Source of the DNA: Bosea beijingensis
GTDB lineage: Bacteria; Pseudomonadota; Alphaproteobacteria; Rhizobiales; Beijerinckiaceae
Length of the DNA stretch: 64,000 nucleotides
Reading direction: 5' to 3'
Assembly (NCBI RefSeq): GCF_030758975.1
Contig: NZ_CP132359.1
Location: 5,354,702 to 5,418,701 of the forward strand
Made by a program: the position numbers and the translations under genes. The notes beneath the pieces were generated by a model. The model was not told the DNA's origin. It saw nothing but the letters and a program-made list of their open reading frames with translations, and made no database searches. Below, in pieces: positions 55,585 through 64,000 of this stretch (position 1 is the stretch's first letter; each line of letters begins with the position of its first letter).

Positions 55585-55926
55585 TCACGCTTTTTCTTCA
55601 GCGTATTTTAAGCGGGATGAAGCGGGGTTTAGCAAGCTGCGGCCTTCGAGCCAGTCCATAAATTGGTCGGGGCGGATGGTGACGATCTGAAGAGCACATG
55701 AATTTGCGGAATCGGCTGGAACATCAATCGAGCCGGGAGCTCTCGATGCGCGACGGCGCTCTTCCGCCTCGCGCGTCAGAACAACCTGGGGTGCCTGTCC
55801 GCGGGCGACATCCTCCGATGACACGATGACCGCCTCTATGTCGGAGGAGGGCAATACGGCGTTCCAGATACGTCTCGGAAGGCCCATTCCGTGCCAGCGC
55901 GGTACACCGTCAAATTTCCGAGCCAT
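55585..55926 (-). CDS. Hypothetical protein
   Basis: About 113 residues from an ATG at 55926 (MARKFDGVPRWHGMGLPRRI, IEAVIVSSEDVARGQAPQVV, IVTIRPDQFMDWLEGRSLLN). The residue pattern is protein-like and acidic/basic balanced. The frame extends upstream to 56127 without clear homology. No family is recognised. The ISL3-family element ends about 100 bp downstream. Confidence 0.45.
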   Translation of the reverse strand: MARKFDGVPRWHGMGLPRRIWNAVLPSSDIEAVIVSSEDVARGQAPQVVLTREAEERRRASRAPGSIDVPADSANSCALQIVTIRPDQFMDWLEGRSLLNPASSRLKYAEEKA

Positions 55927-55965
55927 CAAAATTACCAGGGTCGAACGGGCAACAACGAGACGCGC

Positions 55966-56146
55966 CTTTCCGGATCCCGTTTGCATCTGTCCGAAAAACG
56001 CCAACGAGAAGCCGCTCGTAGCCGCCACCGCTCGCGTCGATTCCACCAAGGTGAAGCTCAGGGGACGAGGCGCCGTCTGGTGGACCGACGGCGCACCAGA
56101 CCTCAATCGCCATTTCGTGAAGAACACCGCCGCCGAGTGGGCTTAG
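55966..56146 (+). pseudogene. Possible gene remnant
   Basis: The plus frame ending at 56146 reads NANEKPLVAATARVDSTKVK, then RGRGAVWWTDGAPDLNRHFV, which looks like the tail of a short conserved protein, but there is no good start and the opposite strand also reads as protein. Kept as a doubtful remnant. Confidence 0.3.
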
Positions 56147-56498
56147 CAGTTGGAGTCGCAGGAAAGGCAGGCGGAACGTAAGAGATCCGCCCCTGGCAAG
56201 CAGGAGCACAACATCAAGCGGCTGCGTCGCCGTGACCACTCGGGCTGGGTCGAAGAGCACCTTCGACGCTGCATTGCCTCTCGAAGCAGCCACGCTGAAC
56301 GAGCGCCTCTTCCATATTGGCCTATGGCTGATCGAAATCCATATTCCGCGTCAGGCCTGCATCGTCTGGGGCCCCCATCACCGGCAAATCCGCATCAGTT
56401 TTCCCAAGGGATAATGCTGGAGCATCCCGTAATCGGTTTGGACCACCAGTGCACTGATCCAGGGAGCGAGCCTGCGTTTTGCTGAAAGGCGAAACCGA
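56147..56498. other. Intergenic region, no supported gene
   Basis: About 350 bp. Short open frames on the plus strand are not protein-like enough to call. Confidence 0.3.
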
Positions 56499-56771
56499 TC
56501 AGACGACAGCGTCAGCGAGGTCCTTGGCGACCTTGAACTTCACAACAGTTTTGGCGGGGACATCGATCACGGCACCGGTCGAGGGATGACGAGCCTGACG
56601 AGCGTCCCGCTTAGCGGAAGACAGCTTGCCAACGCCCCCGAGCGTTACGTCGCCACCGGACTTCAGCGTCTTTGAAACTACGCCGGCAAGCGACATCAGC
56701 ACGGCCGACACATCAGCCTTCGACTTGGCTGTGTCGTCGGCGATCGCGGCGATCAATTCGTTCTTGGTCAT
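56499..56771 (-). CDS. HU-family DNA-binding protein
   Basis: A 90-residue HU: MTKNELIAAIADDTAKSKAD, LGGVGKLSSAKRDARQARHP and the arm residues STGAVIDVPAKTVVKFK. The usual RxGRNP of the arm is here ARHPSTG. HU bends DNA and helps replication, recombination and mobile-element reactions. It lies between IS debris and a MucR gene in accessory DNA, so it may be an extra copy carried by the island. Confidence 0.92.
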   Translation of the reverse strand: MTKNELIAAIADDTAKSKADVSAVLMSLAGVVSKTLKSGGDVTLGGVGKLSSAKRDARQARHPSTGAVIDVPAKTVVKFKVAKDLADAVV

Positions 56772-56795
56772 GGTTCCCTCTAACGCTGCCAGAAT

Positions 56796-57233
56796 TCAGT
56801 TCGTTTTGGAGGTCTTGCTGCGGACAGGCGGTTTCCGCCGCTGCTGTCCCAGACCCATCTGCTTGGCCAAGGCCGAGCGAGCCTCAGCGTAGGCCGGTGC
56901 GACCATAGGGTAATCAGCCGGCAGGCCCCAACGGGCGCGATAGTCCTCTGGCGACATATTGTAAGCCGTGCGCAGGTGGCGCTTCAAAGACTTGAACTTC
57001 TTGCCATCCTCGAGGCAGATCAGAAACTCCGACGTGATCGACTTTTTGATTGAGACGACCGGATTCGGACGATCTTCGACCTCCGAAGCGGGCGGCGCAC
57101 CCAAACCCGTTATCGCCGCATGGGTCGTGGCGATCAGGCCAGGAAGATCAGCAGCTGGGACGCTGTTGTTAGATACGTACGCTGATACGATGTCAGCCAC
57201 CAACGCGATGACGTTTTCGCCTTCCTCAGCCAT
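56796..57233 (-). CDS. Ros/MucR-family transcriptional regulator without zinc ligands
   Basis: A 145-residue MucR-like protein: N-terminal IALVADIVSAYVSNNSVPAA (oligomerisation part), then FLICLEDGKKFKSLKRHLRT with the DNA-binding helix, NMSPEDYRARWGLPADYPMV, and a basic tail. The zinc finger Cys/His set of Ros is incomplete: CLED replaces CxxC and the final His is Tyr. Zinc-free Ros homologues are known in Mesorhizobium. MucR proteins often control exopolysaccharide genes, so the locus at 28-50 kb is a candidate target. Confidence 0.88.
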   Translation of the reverse strand: MAEEGENVIALVADIVSAYVSNNSVPAADLPGLIATTHAAITGLGAPPASEVEDRPNPVVSIKKSITSEFLICLEDGKKFKSLKRHLRTAYNMSPEDYRARWGLPADYPMVAPAYAEARSALAKQMGLGQQRRKPPVRSKTSKTN

Positions 57234-57699
57234 AGCTCTTCTCCTGAAGTTAGGAAGCGAATCGATGCGCCGCCGGTCGACGCGCTGACCATCGGCTAGG
57301 CCGGTTGAATCGCATATTCAAGGCGTAATCACGTGCCCACTCAACAGAAATTCGGGAAGACAACCGCATTGAACTGATCGGCGCTGTTGACCTGTGATCA
57401 CAATCAGAAGTGATATGAAGGAGGCGTCCTTGGTTTCTCGGTAACGTCAGGTTCAGATGCAGGGTTCTTGGTTATTTTCGTCGCGAACACGGGCTGTATG
57501 GGTGAGGACGTTCGTCGTCATAGCATTAGCGGTGACGATCGCCCTTCCCGCGCTTCTTCTTCGCTGACACCGGTATCCACGGCAGAGCAACCGCGCTGAG
57601 CGATGCTACTCGGCTATCGCCGAAGCGCCTTCTCCTGCTGAAAGTCGACAGACAGCCGTTGGCTGATATGACAGCGAACGCTCTGGCTATATGGACATA
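57234..57699. other. Intergenic region, no supported gene
   Basis: About 460 bp upstream of the MucR gene and the umuC remnant. Its left part should hold the MucR promoter. Nothing else is supported. Confidence 0.3.
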
Positions 57700-58557
57700 G
57701 TTCCCGCCTGAATTCGGCATCAGCCCAACGAAGACCCTCGCAAAGCTTGCCAACGAGATCGCCAAAGGTACCCCGCAGCTCGGTGGCGTCTGCGACCTGA
57801 CTAGCGACGACGCGCAAAGGGAAGGGCTTCGGTTGATGCCGCTCGACGACTTCCGGGCATCGGGGCTGCCAGACAGACCAAGCTCAAGGCGTTCGGTTGC
57901 AAGACCGCCGCCGCCGTCGCCGCACTCGATCCGAAACTCGCCCGCCAGACGCTCACTGTCATCGGCGAGCGGATAATCCATGAGCTGCGCGGCCACCCCT
58001 GCATCGACCTCGAGGCGGTAGCTCCGACGCGGGAGGCTGCGCCGTGACGCGTTCCTTCGCCGGCCGCGTCGACGACCTGGACATGATGCAGAAAGCCCGC
58101 AGCGCACGCGACGCGGCTCGGCGAGAAGCTCCGCCATCATGGCCTCGCCATGGACCACGTCACCGTCTTCTACCACACCTCACCGTTCGATGGCGGCCCA
58201 GCGAGGTTGGTATCGACCACGGTGGATTTTCCCGAGGCCACCAATGACACGCGGTCCGGGCGGCGAAGTGGGGCGCTCGTCGGCTCTGGAAGCCGGGGAT
58301 ATCGCTACGCCAAAGCCAAGCTCATGACGGTCTATCTGGCTCCGCTGGAAGCGTCGCAGCGCGCGCTCATCGTAAGCCTCGACCGCGATAAATCCGGGCG
58401 CCACATGGCGGCCCTGGACGCCTGCAAATGGCACGGCCGGGTCACTGTTTTCCCCGCCGCCGCAGGTTTCCCGCCAGCGCAAGGCGTGGGTCACGAGTTT
58501 GATCAGCGCTCGCCGCGCTACACCACGCGGCTAGAGGAAATGCCTGTTGTCCGCTAA
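57700..58557 (+). pseudogene. Decayed UmuC/Y-family DNA polymerase
   Basis: Fragments of a UmuC-like Y-family polymerase appear in order but in different frames: FGISPTKTLAKLANEIAKGT, GGVCDLTSDDAQ, then KAFGCKTAAAVAALDPKLAR, IGERIIHELRGHPCIDLEAV, VTRSFAGRVDDLDMM, MDHVTVFYHTSPFDGGPARL, and DQRSPRYTTRLEEMPVVR at the natural C-terminus. At least three frame changes separate them. The N-terminal 120-150 residues with the catalytic Asp are missing. The gene is dead. Confidence 0.82.
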
Positions 58558-59461
58558 AATTAGCCTCATTATTAGACTTTTGAAAACTTTTGCTAACCGG
58601 GAATCAGGCGAAAAGCCCAACAGTGCCGAGCCTATCGCAGATTTGGCCTTTATGGCTGTTGATATAAGATACGTTATGTCAACAGATTGAGAAGTCCAAT
58701 TCTATCCCGACCGAGAGCGGAGCGAACGGTGCGGGCCGCCGATGACCGGCAAGCAACGGATGCAACCTCTGGCTGGTGAGCCTTTCGTGAGCGGATGACA
58801 GTCCACGGCGGTCGGATTCGAGGCCAGCGTGGCGGAGAAAAGCATGCCAGTGGCGCTGTTCCGCCGATATCACAATGGCCCCGATCGGGGCCATTGTGAT
58901 ATCGGGCAAACGGGATTGCTCAAGCCATGAAAACGAACTGCGAACCGCCGCGCCTCCGCGGCGAACATCATCACCGCCCCAGGGGATTAGCCTAGCAAGT
59001 GGCGCCTGCGCCGGCAGGCGCGACGGCGGTTCACTGGGTGGTTTTCTCACCGCCGAGCACAAATTTCGATCCAGCGGCTGCGAGGCAACGGGCAAACACC
59101 ACCACACTACCGCCCGGCAACTGCTGTCGGAAACTCCCAGCCGCGGCGCATCTGCTCGGCCAAGGTCCGTCGCGGGATGCATGAAACAGCGGCAGCAACA
59201 CGAGCGGTAGAAACGGACACCCAGGTCGATCAGTTAGTCTCAACATCCATGCGGATCGGCGCTATAGGCCCAAGTCGACCCGCCGGTCGCCGGCATAGCG
59301 ACCTGCGGACCGGCAATTTGCTGAGGCACATGGGCTCAAGTACTAGGAAGCCTCTCGGGGCAAGTCGCGCACCTTCCATAGACATATCGTTCTCAACCGG
59401 AATCACATTCCTCACGCTCTAACCGCTCTTACAGGTACACCCTGCCGAAGGCGTTTGCCGT
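58558..59461. other. Gene-poor region between umuC remnant and recombinase operon
   Basis: About 900 bp without a supported gene. The first 130 bp are sharply AT-rich (AAAATTAGCCTCATTATTAG at its start). A 42-bp palindrome follows at 58864. Candidate minus-strand frames at 58679-59182 are low in protein likeness. It could be the end or short cargo of the recombinase-bearing element. Confidence 0.5.
58864..58905. repeat. 42-bp perfect palindrome
   Basis: Both halves are perfect complements with no spacer, centred on GATC between 58884 and 58885; each arm begins CCGATATCACAATGGCCCCG. In single-stranded form it would make a very stable hairpin. It lies 0.6 kb from the recombinase operon and 0.3 kb from umuC debris. 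Confidence 0.9.
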
Positions 59462-59911
59462 CTACGCCGAAATCATTTTCTTCATCGCTGGCAACTTTGA
59501 CCGCTCTTCAGCCAGCCTAGCATTCGCCTTGATCAGGTCCGCCTGCGTCGCCTCAAGCTGCAGGGCGAGCACCTGAATGTGGTTGGCCAGGACGGAGATT
59601 GTGCGCCGCAGCGCCGCAGGGTCCTCCTTTACCCGCCCCTTACGCTGCCTCTGCTGGTCCAGCGATTTTGCTGCCGCTTCGGATTTCGACAAGCTCTTAG
59701 CTAAATCCTCATCCCAAGCCTGCTTGATATCCCGATAATTTGGATGGTTTGCAGTCGATCGCGCAACTCTAGCCTTCTCGAACACCATCTTCCAAGTGAG
59801 GCGCTTCTTACTTGTTTGGTCACCAGAACCGAGCAGATCGGCCATCGCCAGACGCAGTTTGGCGCGGTTGTCGTCAGTGACCCCCACTTGCAGCCTCCTT
59901 GATTTCCTCAA
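59462..59911 (-). CDS. Small coiled-coil protein of the recombinase operon (GinD/TnpC-like)
   Basis: A 149-residue protein: an N-terminal helical DNA-binding-like part (LRLAMADLLGSGDQTSKKRL, TANHPNYRDIKQAWDEDLAK) and a C-terminal coiled coil (LANHIQVLALQLEATQADLI). It overlaps the preceding recombinase by 38 bp. The position as small fourth gene after three recombinases matches GinD of GInt islands, reported as essential for integration and excision. TnpC of Tn554 has a similar place. Name assigned by synteny only. Confidence 0.75.
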   Translation of the reverse strand: MRKSRRLQVGVTDDNRAKLRLAMADLLGSGDQTSKKRLTWKMVFEKARVARSTANHPNYRDIKQAWDEDLAKSLSKSEAAAKSLDQQRQRKGRVKEDPAALRRTISVLANHIQVLALQLEATQADLIKANARLAEERSKLPAMKKMISA

Positions 59912-61844
59912 CGATACGATTTAGGCGGGCGCTTTCCTCGCGCACGATTGCTCGTTGCCCCGGGCCGGTATTGTTTTTGGTAGCTAGTTTTAACAAATCC
60001 TCCAATCGCGCCTGAATTGCGGGCAAATGCTTCAAACGCCAGCAACTGTTTTCGCAGCGGTCGAATTTGCAGGTGTGAGTGACCGGAACTGCATTATCCG
60101 TTTTGCCTCGGACTACTGGCGGAAGGCATTGCGCCCGGTCGCGGTTGAAGAAACAATCATTTACAGGCCGTGGATAGAAACTCGTTGCTCGATGCCGCAG
60201 CATCGCGTCAATCTCCCTCCCGTCCGTAACCACTTTCCCCTCAAAAGAGGCTAGCTCTCCAATTTTCTCCATCTCAGTGTTGATCTCAGAGCTTAGCGGG
60301 CCGGCTACTTTGATCCCTTTTAGATGGTCATCAAAGATCGCGCGCACTTCACGAGCGTTCGCGAGAGCTTGCTGCTCCTCAATGTCCTTAAGCAATCCAG
60401 CACTCGCTGTGCCAGCATACCCCTCAAACATCTGCGCCTTCAAATGGCCAAACTGAATCATTCCCGCAACGATGCCAAAAGGTTGGTTTGCAATATGCCA
60501 TGCGATAGTTTTACGAAACATCCGAGTCGTAATACGCCCAAATCGTTCGACTGGAATAGGTGGATGAGAAGGAGAGCGATGACGTGGCTCCAGGTAATTA
60601 TTCACGTGATCAATAAACGATGCGATATTGTTGTTAATATATGATTTTACTGGAACAGTATCCCCTTCAAACATCGAAGGAGAAATAAACATAAACGATT
60701 TCCCTCCCAATTTACTATTGTAATAGGACAACATTAGAACTGCCATAATAGCGCGCTCAACAGGCTCAACAACGACCCAAGTCCGCAATTTACCGCCTAC
60801 ATGGGATCCTTTGTATTGGGTAGATTCCAAATAACGACGGATAACGTTCGAATTCGAATCGACAGCGATTTCTAAGCCACCTCTCCGGATAGCTTGTACT
60901 TCACTGTCTCGCATACCAGAAAGGTATGCCGTGACAATGTAACAAGCTGCAACCAGATTGCGAAATTCATCAGCTATATCGAGCCCTTCAATCAACTCAC
61001 GCCACCGCAGGCCACTTTCAGCGACCACATGATAGTCACCAACGGCTGCCCTCTCGATCTTGTCTCGGATCACCGCGGCGCGATCTGAAAGCATCGCCTT
61101 GACCATAACTCCCTTTATGCCTTTAATATTCTCACGAATGGCGCGGTGCCCCGCGCTATTCAGTCGTTGGTTATAAAATGCTCCAATGATGTCGTCCGAG
61201 TAATGGTCAACGTACTTCATCGCCCAAATAAGCAATGGACCCATGACGTCAGGCGGGATGACCTTAGTTTTTGTCTCTAGGGATCGCTTAACGTATTTTT
61301 GACCGGTCACCCCCTCCCAAGGCATGAAGCTAAGCCGGTCATTGGTCATAGATTCTCCAGCAGCATAGATCGTTGCGAGATGAGATCTCTCGCGCTGCCG
61401 GACCTCGCCAGAGGAATTAGCTTTCATATCGATGAATTGATTCAGATGAGATTGAGTGAGGTCGCGAAGTGAGCCTATTGAAATGGAATCCATAAACAGA
61501 TAAAGCCGGTATAGGCAACGCACTATTATAACAGCGTAATCTCCTTTGTAACGTTTAAGGCGCCGTTCGCCAACGAATGTGTTCGTATCGTTATTAAGCA
61601 AAAACATCAATAATTCGCGCGCCAGAAGATGACGCTGAGGCAACGGGAATAATTTGTCAAAATCGACAGACATGTTGGCAACGTTTGTATTTTCGCGGTA
61701 GCCAACGGTCCACTGACGGGAGCCAAATTTTGTCTCGCGCATCGCCTGGACAAAATTGACCAGCGGATGCTCTTTCATCACCGGAATATCGTCCGGCCAA
61801 AAGTTAGATTTCAAAATCTGCGGCGAGTTATTCATATAAATCAC
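59874..61844 (-). CDS. Large tyrosine recombinase (GinC/TnpB-like)
   Basis: A 656-residue site-specific integrase. The catalytic domain holds Arg I in YLSGMRDSEVQAIRRGG, the box II region ITTRMFRKTIAWHIANQP, FGHLKAQMFEGYAG with a candidate Tyr, and a C-terminal Cys-rich segment (CKFDRCENSCWRLKHLPAIQ) typical of these long recombinases. It overlaps the second recombinase by 4 bp. Codon use and base content are AT-richer than the rest of the window, so the operon was acquired. Confidence 0.85.
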   Translation of the reverse strand: MIYMNNSPQILKSNFWPDDIPVMKEHPLVNFVQAMRETKFGSRQWTVGYRENTNVANMSVDFDKLFPLPQRHLLARELLMFLLNNDTNTFVGERRLKRYKGDYAVIIVRCLYRLYLFMDSISIGSLRDLTQSHLNQFIDMKANSSGEVRQRERSHLATIYAAGESMTNDRLSFMPWEGVTGQKYVKRSLETKTKVIPPDVMGPLLIWAMKYVDHYSDDIIGAFYNQRLNSAGHRAIRENIKGIKGVMVKAMLSDRAAVIRDKIERAAVGDYHVVAESGLRWRELIEGLDIADEFRNLVAACYIVTAYLSGMRDSEVQAIRRGGLEIAVDSNSNVIRRYLESTQYKGSHVGGKLRTWVVVEPVERAIMAVLMLSYYNSKLGGKSFMFISPSMFEGDTVPVKSYINNNIASFIDHVNNYLEPRHRSPSHPPIPVERFGRITTRMFRKTIAWHIANQPFGIVAGMIQFGHLKAQMFEGYAGTASAGLLKDIEEQQALANAREVRAIFDDHLKGIKVAGPLSSEINTEMEKIGELASFEGKVVTDGREIDAMLRHRATSFYPRPVNDCFFNRDRAQCLPPVVRGKTDNAVPVTHTCKFDRCENSCWRLKHLPAIQARLEDLLKLATKNNTGPGQRAIVREESARLNRIVEEIKEAASGGH

Positions 61845-63631
61845 CCTAAAAGGTATTCCGGCGGAATGTAGACACTCGATGCCTGAATCTGCGTTAACAA
61901 CATAGCGTCTTCCACATAAGCGCGGGGAAAACTAGGTAATATGCTGTACTGAATCTGGGCACACGGCTTCGCGAAGAGGTCAAGCCAACGCGCTAGCTCA
62001 ATCTTGCTCCTCATTTCGATCAGGTATTTTTGCAAAGCAAGAATATCAGGCAGGTGCGAACGGGTTATTACCGCATTCTTACAATTGAAGCAGCCGATAA
62101 CTGGTGTAGCGCAAAGCCCGCTCTCGGGATGAGATCCTATCGGAGAGTTTTTTATGTCCTTGCAGCTTGCTACCCCGAGATTTTCATACTTGCCTTGCGC
62201 GCTATCGCCCTCTATCACGTCACCCAGATTGCCGTCGATCTCTGAATTGGTGGCCATATTTATTGCCGCCATCATAGCATTTTCGATGGCTGCTTCGTGA
62301 AGTCGCTTAAGTGCCTTTACGCTCAGATAGCGAGCATCTTGAATAGTCTTGGAGTGATCTCTTACCTTTCTAGCCCTGACAGGGTCCTTTTTGTAGGCCT
62401 CGACCTTCGTCGTCTTGCGAATTCTCCCAGGCTGGAAGCCATCGAGAATGCTTCCGTCAGGCGCTTTAATATTGTAGCGGTTGCAAAGCGCGCGAGCATA
62501 TTTCAACGAACGAGTAACCACTCGACCGACCTTCGACGGCGTACCCCGCCCTCTCGGCGTACGCCCCAAGAACAGCCAAACCCGTTCATGTTCCGCCGTA
62601 TTGCCTCTCGCCGACGCCGTGAGATCCTTAAGCAGCCGGATGCAATATACCGCCGAATAATCCCCGGCCACCGGAACAGTAAGATACATCGGGGTGTCTC
62701 TTTTGCCGGACTTACTTTCTCGCCTTTTGATATACTTCAGACGAGCGCTAACTGCTCCGATGTCTTCTAGGCAGTCTTCGTCCAGCTCATATATCGACTC
62801 GATTGGAAGACCTGTCTCGACGGCAATAAGCGTAGCGAAGCAGAAAATATCGTAAGGATTCAGATATATTAGGTCGCAAAATTGGGTATATGTCCGATAA
62901 ATTTTCCTGTGGACCGCGATTCGTTTCCGAAGGGATACACTCCCACCGGGATCTTCATATATAAAATTTAGTATATTTGGAATAGAACTCCAGCTGACAT
63001 CAGATTCATTTCTTTGAGCGAGTAAGCTAAATCCATAAGCGATTCGGCGCCTTACGTGATTTACGTGTCGCCGCGCCGCATGAACGACCTGATCGCAAAT
63101 CTCTGGATCAAGAGGTTCTTTCGGGTCGTATTGTGTAAAGGGAATATAACGCGCAACAACTTTCAGACGATGCGTAAATTCATCCTTTAGAAGACGTTGT
63201 TTATCGGCGGCGCGAAGCAATCGAATAAGGCAATTTATCTGCGCCCAAGCCCGAGCGAGATTATCGGCGTAAGTTTTCAGTAGGAACTTCTCATAGCTAT
63301 CGATATCTTCGACAGATATATCTGACAATCTAATGAAATTAAGTTTGTTTAATGATGCGTATTCTAAAAATGTTCTAAACGAGAACACAGATGACAAAAC
63401 CGAATCAGGCGAGCTGATAGCCCCTTCATCGTGAGCCTCTTCCGTAAGTAAGTTGAATAACTCCTGCTCGAAGGCGATTCCGACCGCGCGGGTTACATTA
63501 ATATCCGTGGAGCGGCCTCCCGTGAAATTTACCTTAAACCGAATTTCAGCGCGCACGGTTTCTGCGTCCTTCTTGTTTGAATCGGGCCAAGTTCCGCGGT
63601 CAGAGCTAGAATTCATTTGGCCATGCTCCAA
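61841..63631 (-). CDS. Large tyrosine recombinase (GinB-like)
   Basis: A 596-residue integrase-like protein: an N-terminal SAM-like domain (FRTFLEYASLNKLNFIRLSD), a catalytic part with ALIAVETGLPIESIYEL, GRIRKTTKVEAYKKDPVRAR and KVRDHSKTIQDARYLSVKAL (Arg, His and Tyr in order), and a C-terminal Cys motif (GCFNCKNAVITRSHLPDILA). It overlaps both neighbours: 19 bp with the first recombinase, 4 bp with the third. In GInt elements the three recombinases are all needed. Confidence 0.82.
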   Translation of the reverse strand: MEHGQMNSSSDRGTWPDSNKKDAETVRAEIRFKVNFTGGRSTDINVTRAVGIAFEQELFNLLTEEAHDEGAISSPDSVLSSVFSFRTFLEYASLNKLNFIRLSDISVEDIDSYEKFLLKTYADNLARAWAQINCLIRLLRAADKQRLLKDEFTHRLKVVARYIPFTQYDPKEPLDPEICDQVVHAARRHVNHVRRRIAYGFSLLAQRNESDVSWSSIPNILNFIYEDPGGSVSLRKRIAVHRKIYRTYTQFCDLIYLNPYDIFCFATLIAVETGLPIESIYELDEDCLEDIGAVSARLKYIKRRESKSGKRDTPMYLTVPVAGDYSAVYCIRLLKDLTASARGNTAEHERVWLFLGRTPRGRGTPSKVGRVVTRSLKYARALCNRYNIKAPDGSILDGFQPGRIRKTTKVEAYKKDPVRARKVRDHSKTIQDARYLSVKALKRLHEAAIENAMMAAINMATNSEIDGNLGDVIEGDSAQGKYENLGVASCKDIKNSPIGSHPESGLCATPVIGCFNCKNAVITRSHLPDILALQKYLIEMRSKIELARWLDLFAKPCAQIQYSILPSFPRAYVEDAMLLTQIQASSVYIPPEYLLG

Positions 63632-64000
63632 ACCTGATCAATATGCCTGTTCCAATTGGCGAAATCGTGCTCGATCTCGTCTTGATTTTGATCGATATAT
63701 GTCAGGTATATCATCGTTGTATCTATAGAGCTGTGTCCCAACCACCGCTGCAAAGTGCGCAAAGGGTCCCCGATGAGTTCCTGATAGGCGGAGGAACTTG
63801 ATCTATGTTTCTCTTTTTCGAGATCTTTACTAGAACCAGTCAGGCGACGGATTAACCCAGTCAAAGTGTACACAGCAAACGTATGGCGAAGCATGTGGGG
63901 TGATACACCAAGCGCCTTTCCATAGCGTGTCTCCAGCAAGCGATTGGCCCTTTCAAACGCCGCGCTAAATGTCGTGTTAGCGGCTGGCTGGCCATTTTCT
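63613..64000 (-). CDS. Tyrosine recombinase, C-terminal part (GinA-like), start outside window
   Basis: The open frame runs to the window edge. It encodes the end of a canonical tyrosine recombinase: VSPHMLRHTFAVYTL (HxxR), LQRWLGHSSIDTTMIYLTYI (GH and nucleophile Tyr). It is the first gene of the four-gene operon. The N-terminal part, and the element end beyond it, are not in the window. Confidence 0.9.
   Translation of the reverse strand, partial: ENGQPAANTTFSAAFERANRLLETRYGKALGVSPHMLRHTFAVYTLTGLIRRLTGSSKDLEKEKHRSSSSAYQELIGDPLRTLQRWLGHSSIDTTMIYLTYIDQNQDEIEHDFANWNRHIDQVWSMAK

Noticed and set aside
57526..58176. Minus-strand 216-codon frame
   Set aside because: It lies opposite the umuC fragments, whose plus-strand reading has clear family matches.
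58679..59182. Minus-strand 167-codon frame over the palindrome
   Set aside because: The residue make-up is Arg/Pro/Ser-rich and typical of non-coding GC-rich DNA; the palindrome lies inside it; no homology is recognised.

Overview
The window reads as chromosome of a GC-rich alphaproteobacterium, most likely Hyphomicrobiales (Bosea- or Methylobacterium-like). The evidence is an Irr-type iron box in front of mbfA, an ECF sigma/ChrR pair, HWE-family histidine kinases, Usg, DUF982, DUF6894, a Ros/MucR regulator and a CIRCE-like operator at groESL. The genus is a guess. No rRNA, tRNA or CRISPR was seen.

Layout. (1) 1-0.8 kb: 3' truncated mbfA iron exporter with an Irr box. (2) 0.85-9.5 kb: a light/singlet-oxygen-type module: ECF sigma factor, ChrR-like anti-sigma, DUF1295 protein, CFA-like lipid methyltransferase, DUF2177, FAD oxidoreductase, DUF1365, DUF2147 and a lipoprotein hydrolase. 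Five promoters share a (TGANCC or AAATCC)-N16-CGTA pattern, so one sigma factor probably drives them all. The family set resembles the furan fatty acid genes of Rhodobacter, but the DUF1365 gene is cut and joined to an MFS gene without its first helix. (3) 9.5-14.3 kb: chaperone block groES-groEL-two small genes-htpG. (4) 14.4-24.7 kb: small stress genes (usg, DUF982, PAP2, csp, csbD) and signalling genes, including a hybrid kinase with a ParD-like N-terminus and a LOV-HWE blue-light kinase. (5) 25.1-28.0 kb: arsR-arsC-acr3, then a second arsR destroyed by an IS3-family remnant.

(6) 28.2-50.9 kb: an exopolysaccharide locus with Wzy-, Wzz-, Wzx- and Wza-like proteins, a CpsD-like ATPase lacking the P-loop lysine, an AAA ATPase, GT4, a polyprenyl-phosphate sugar transferase, acyl- and methyltransferases, an FrhB-like protein, and three beta-helix proteins: an RTX one, a Sec one and a phage-like one. 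It ends in a UDP-glucose dehydrogenase gene fused out of frame to the 3' half of xthA. (7) 51.4-59 kb: accessory DNA with arr, an IS3-family element with a 3-bp target duplication sitting at the tip of an ISL3-family element, HU, MucR, a decayed umuC and a 42-bp perfect palindrome. (8) 59.5-64 kb: an AT-richer operon of three tyrosine recombinases plus a small coiled-coil protein, matching the ginABCD signature of GInt genomic islands; the first gene runs off the window.

The first half holds stress and signalling functions read from a few shared promoters. The middle builds and exports a surface polysaccharide. The right end is a mobile-element landing zone. Gene-fusion scars near 1.96, 27.17 and 50.9 kb point to repeated deletions.
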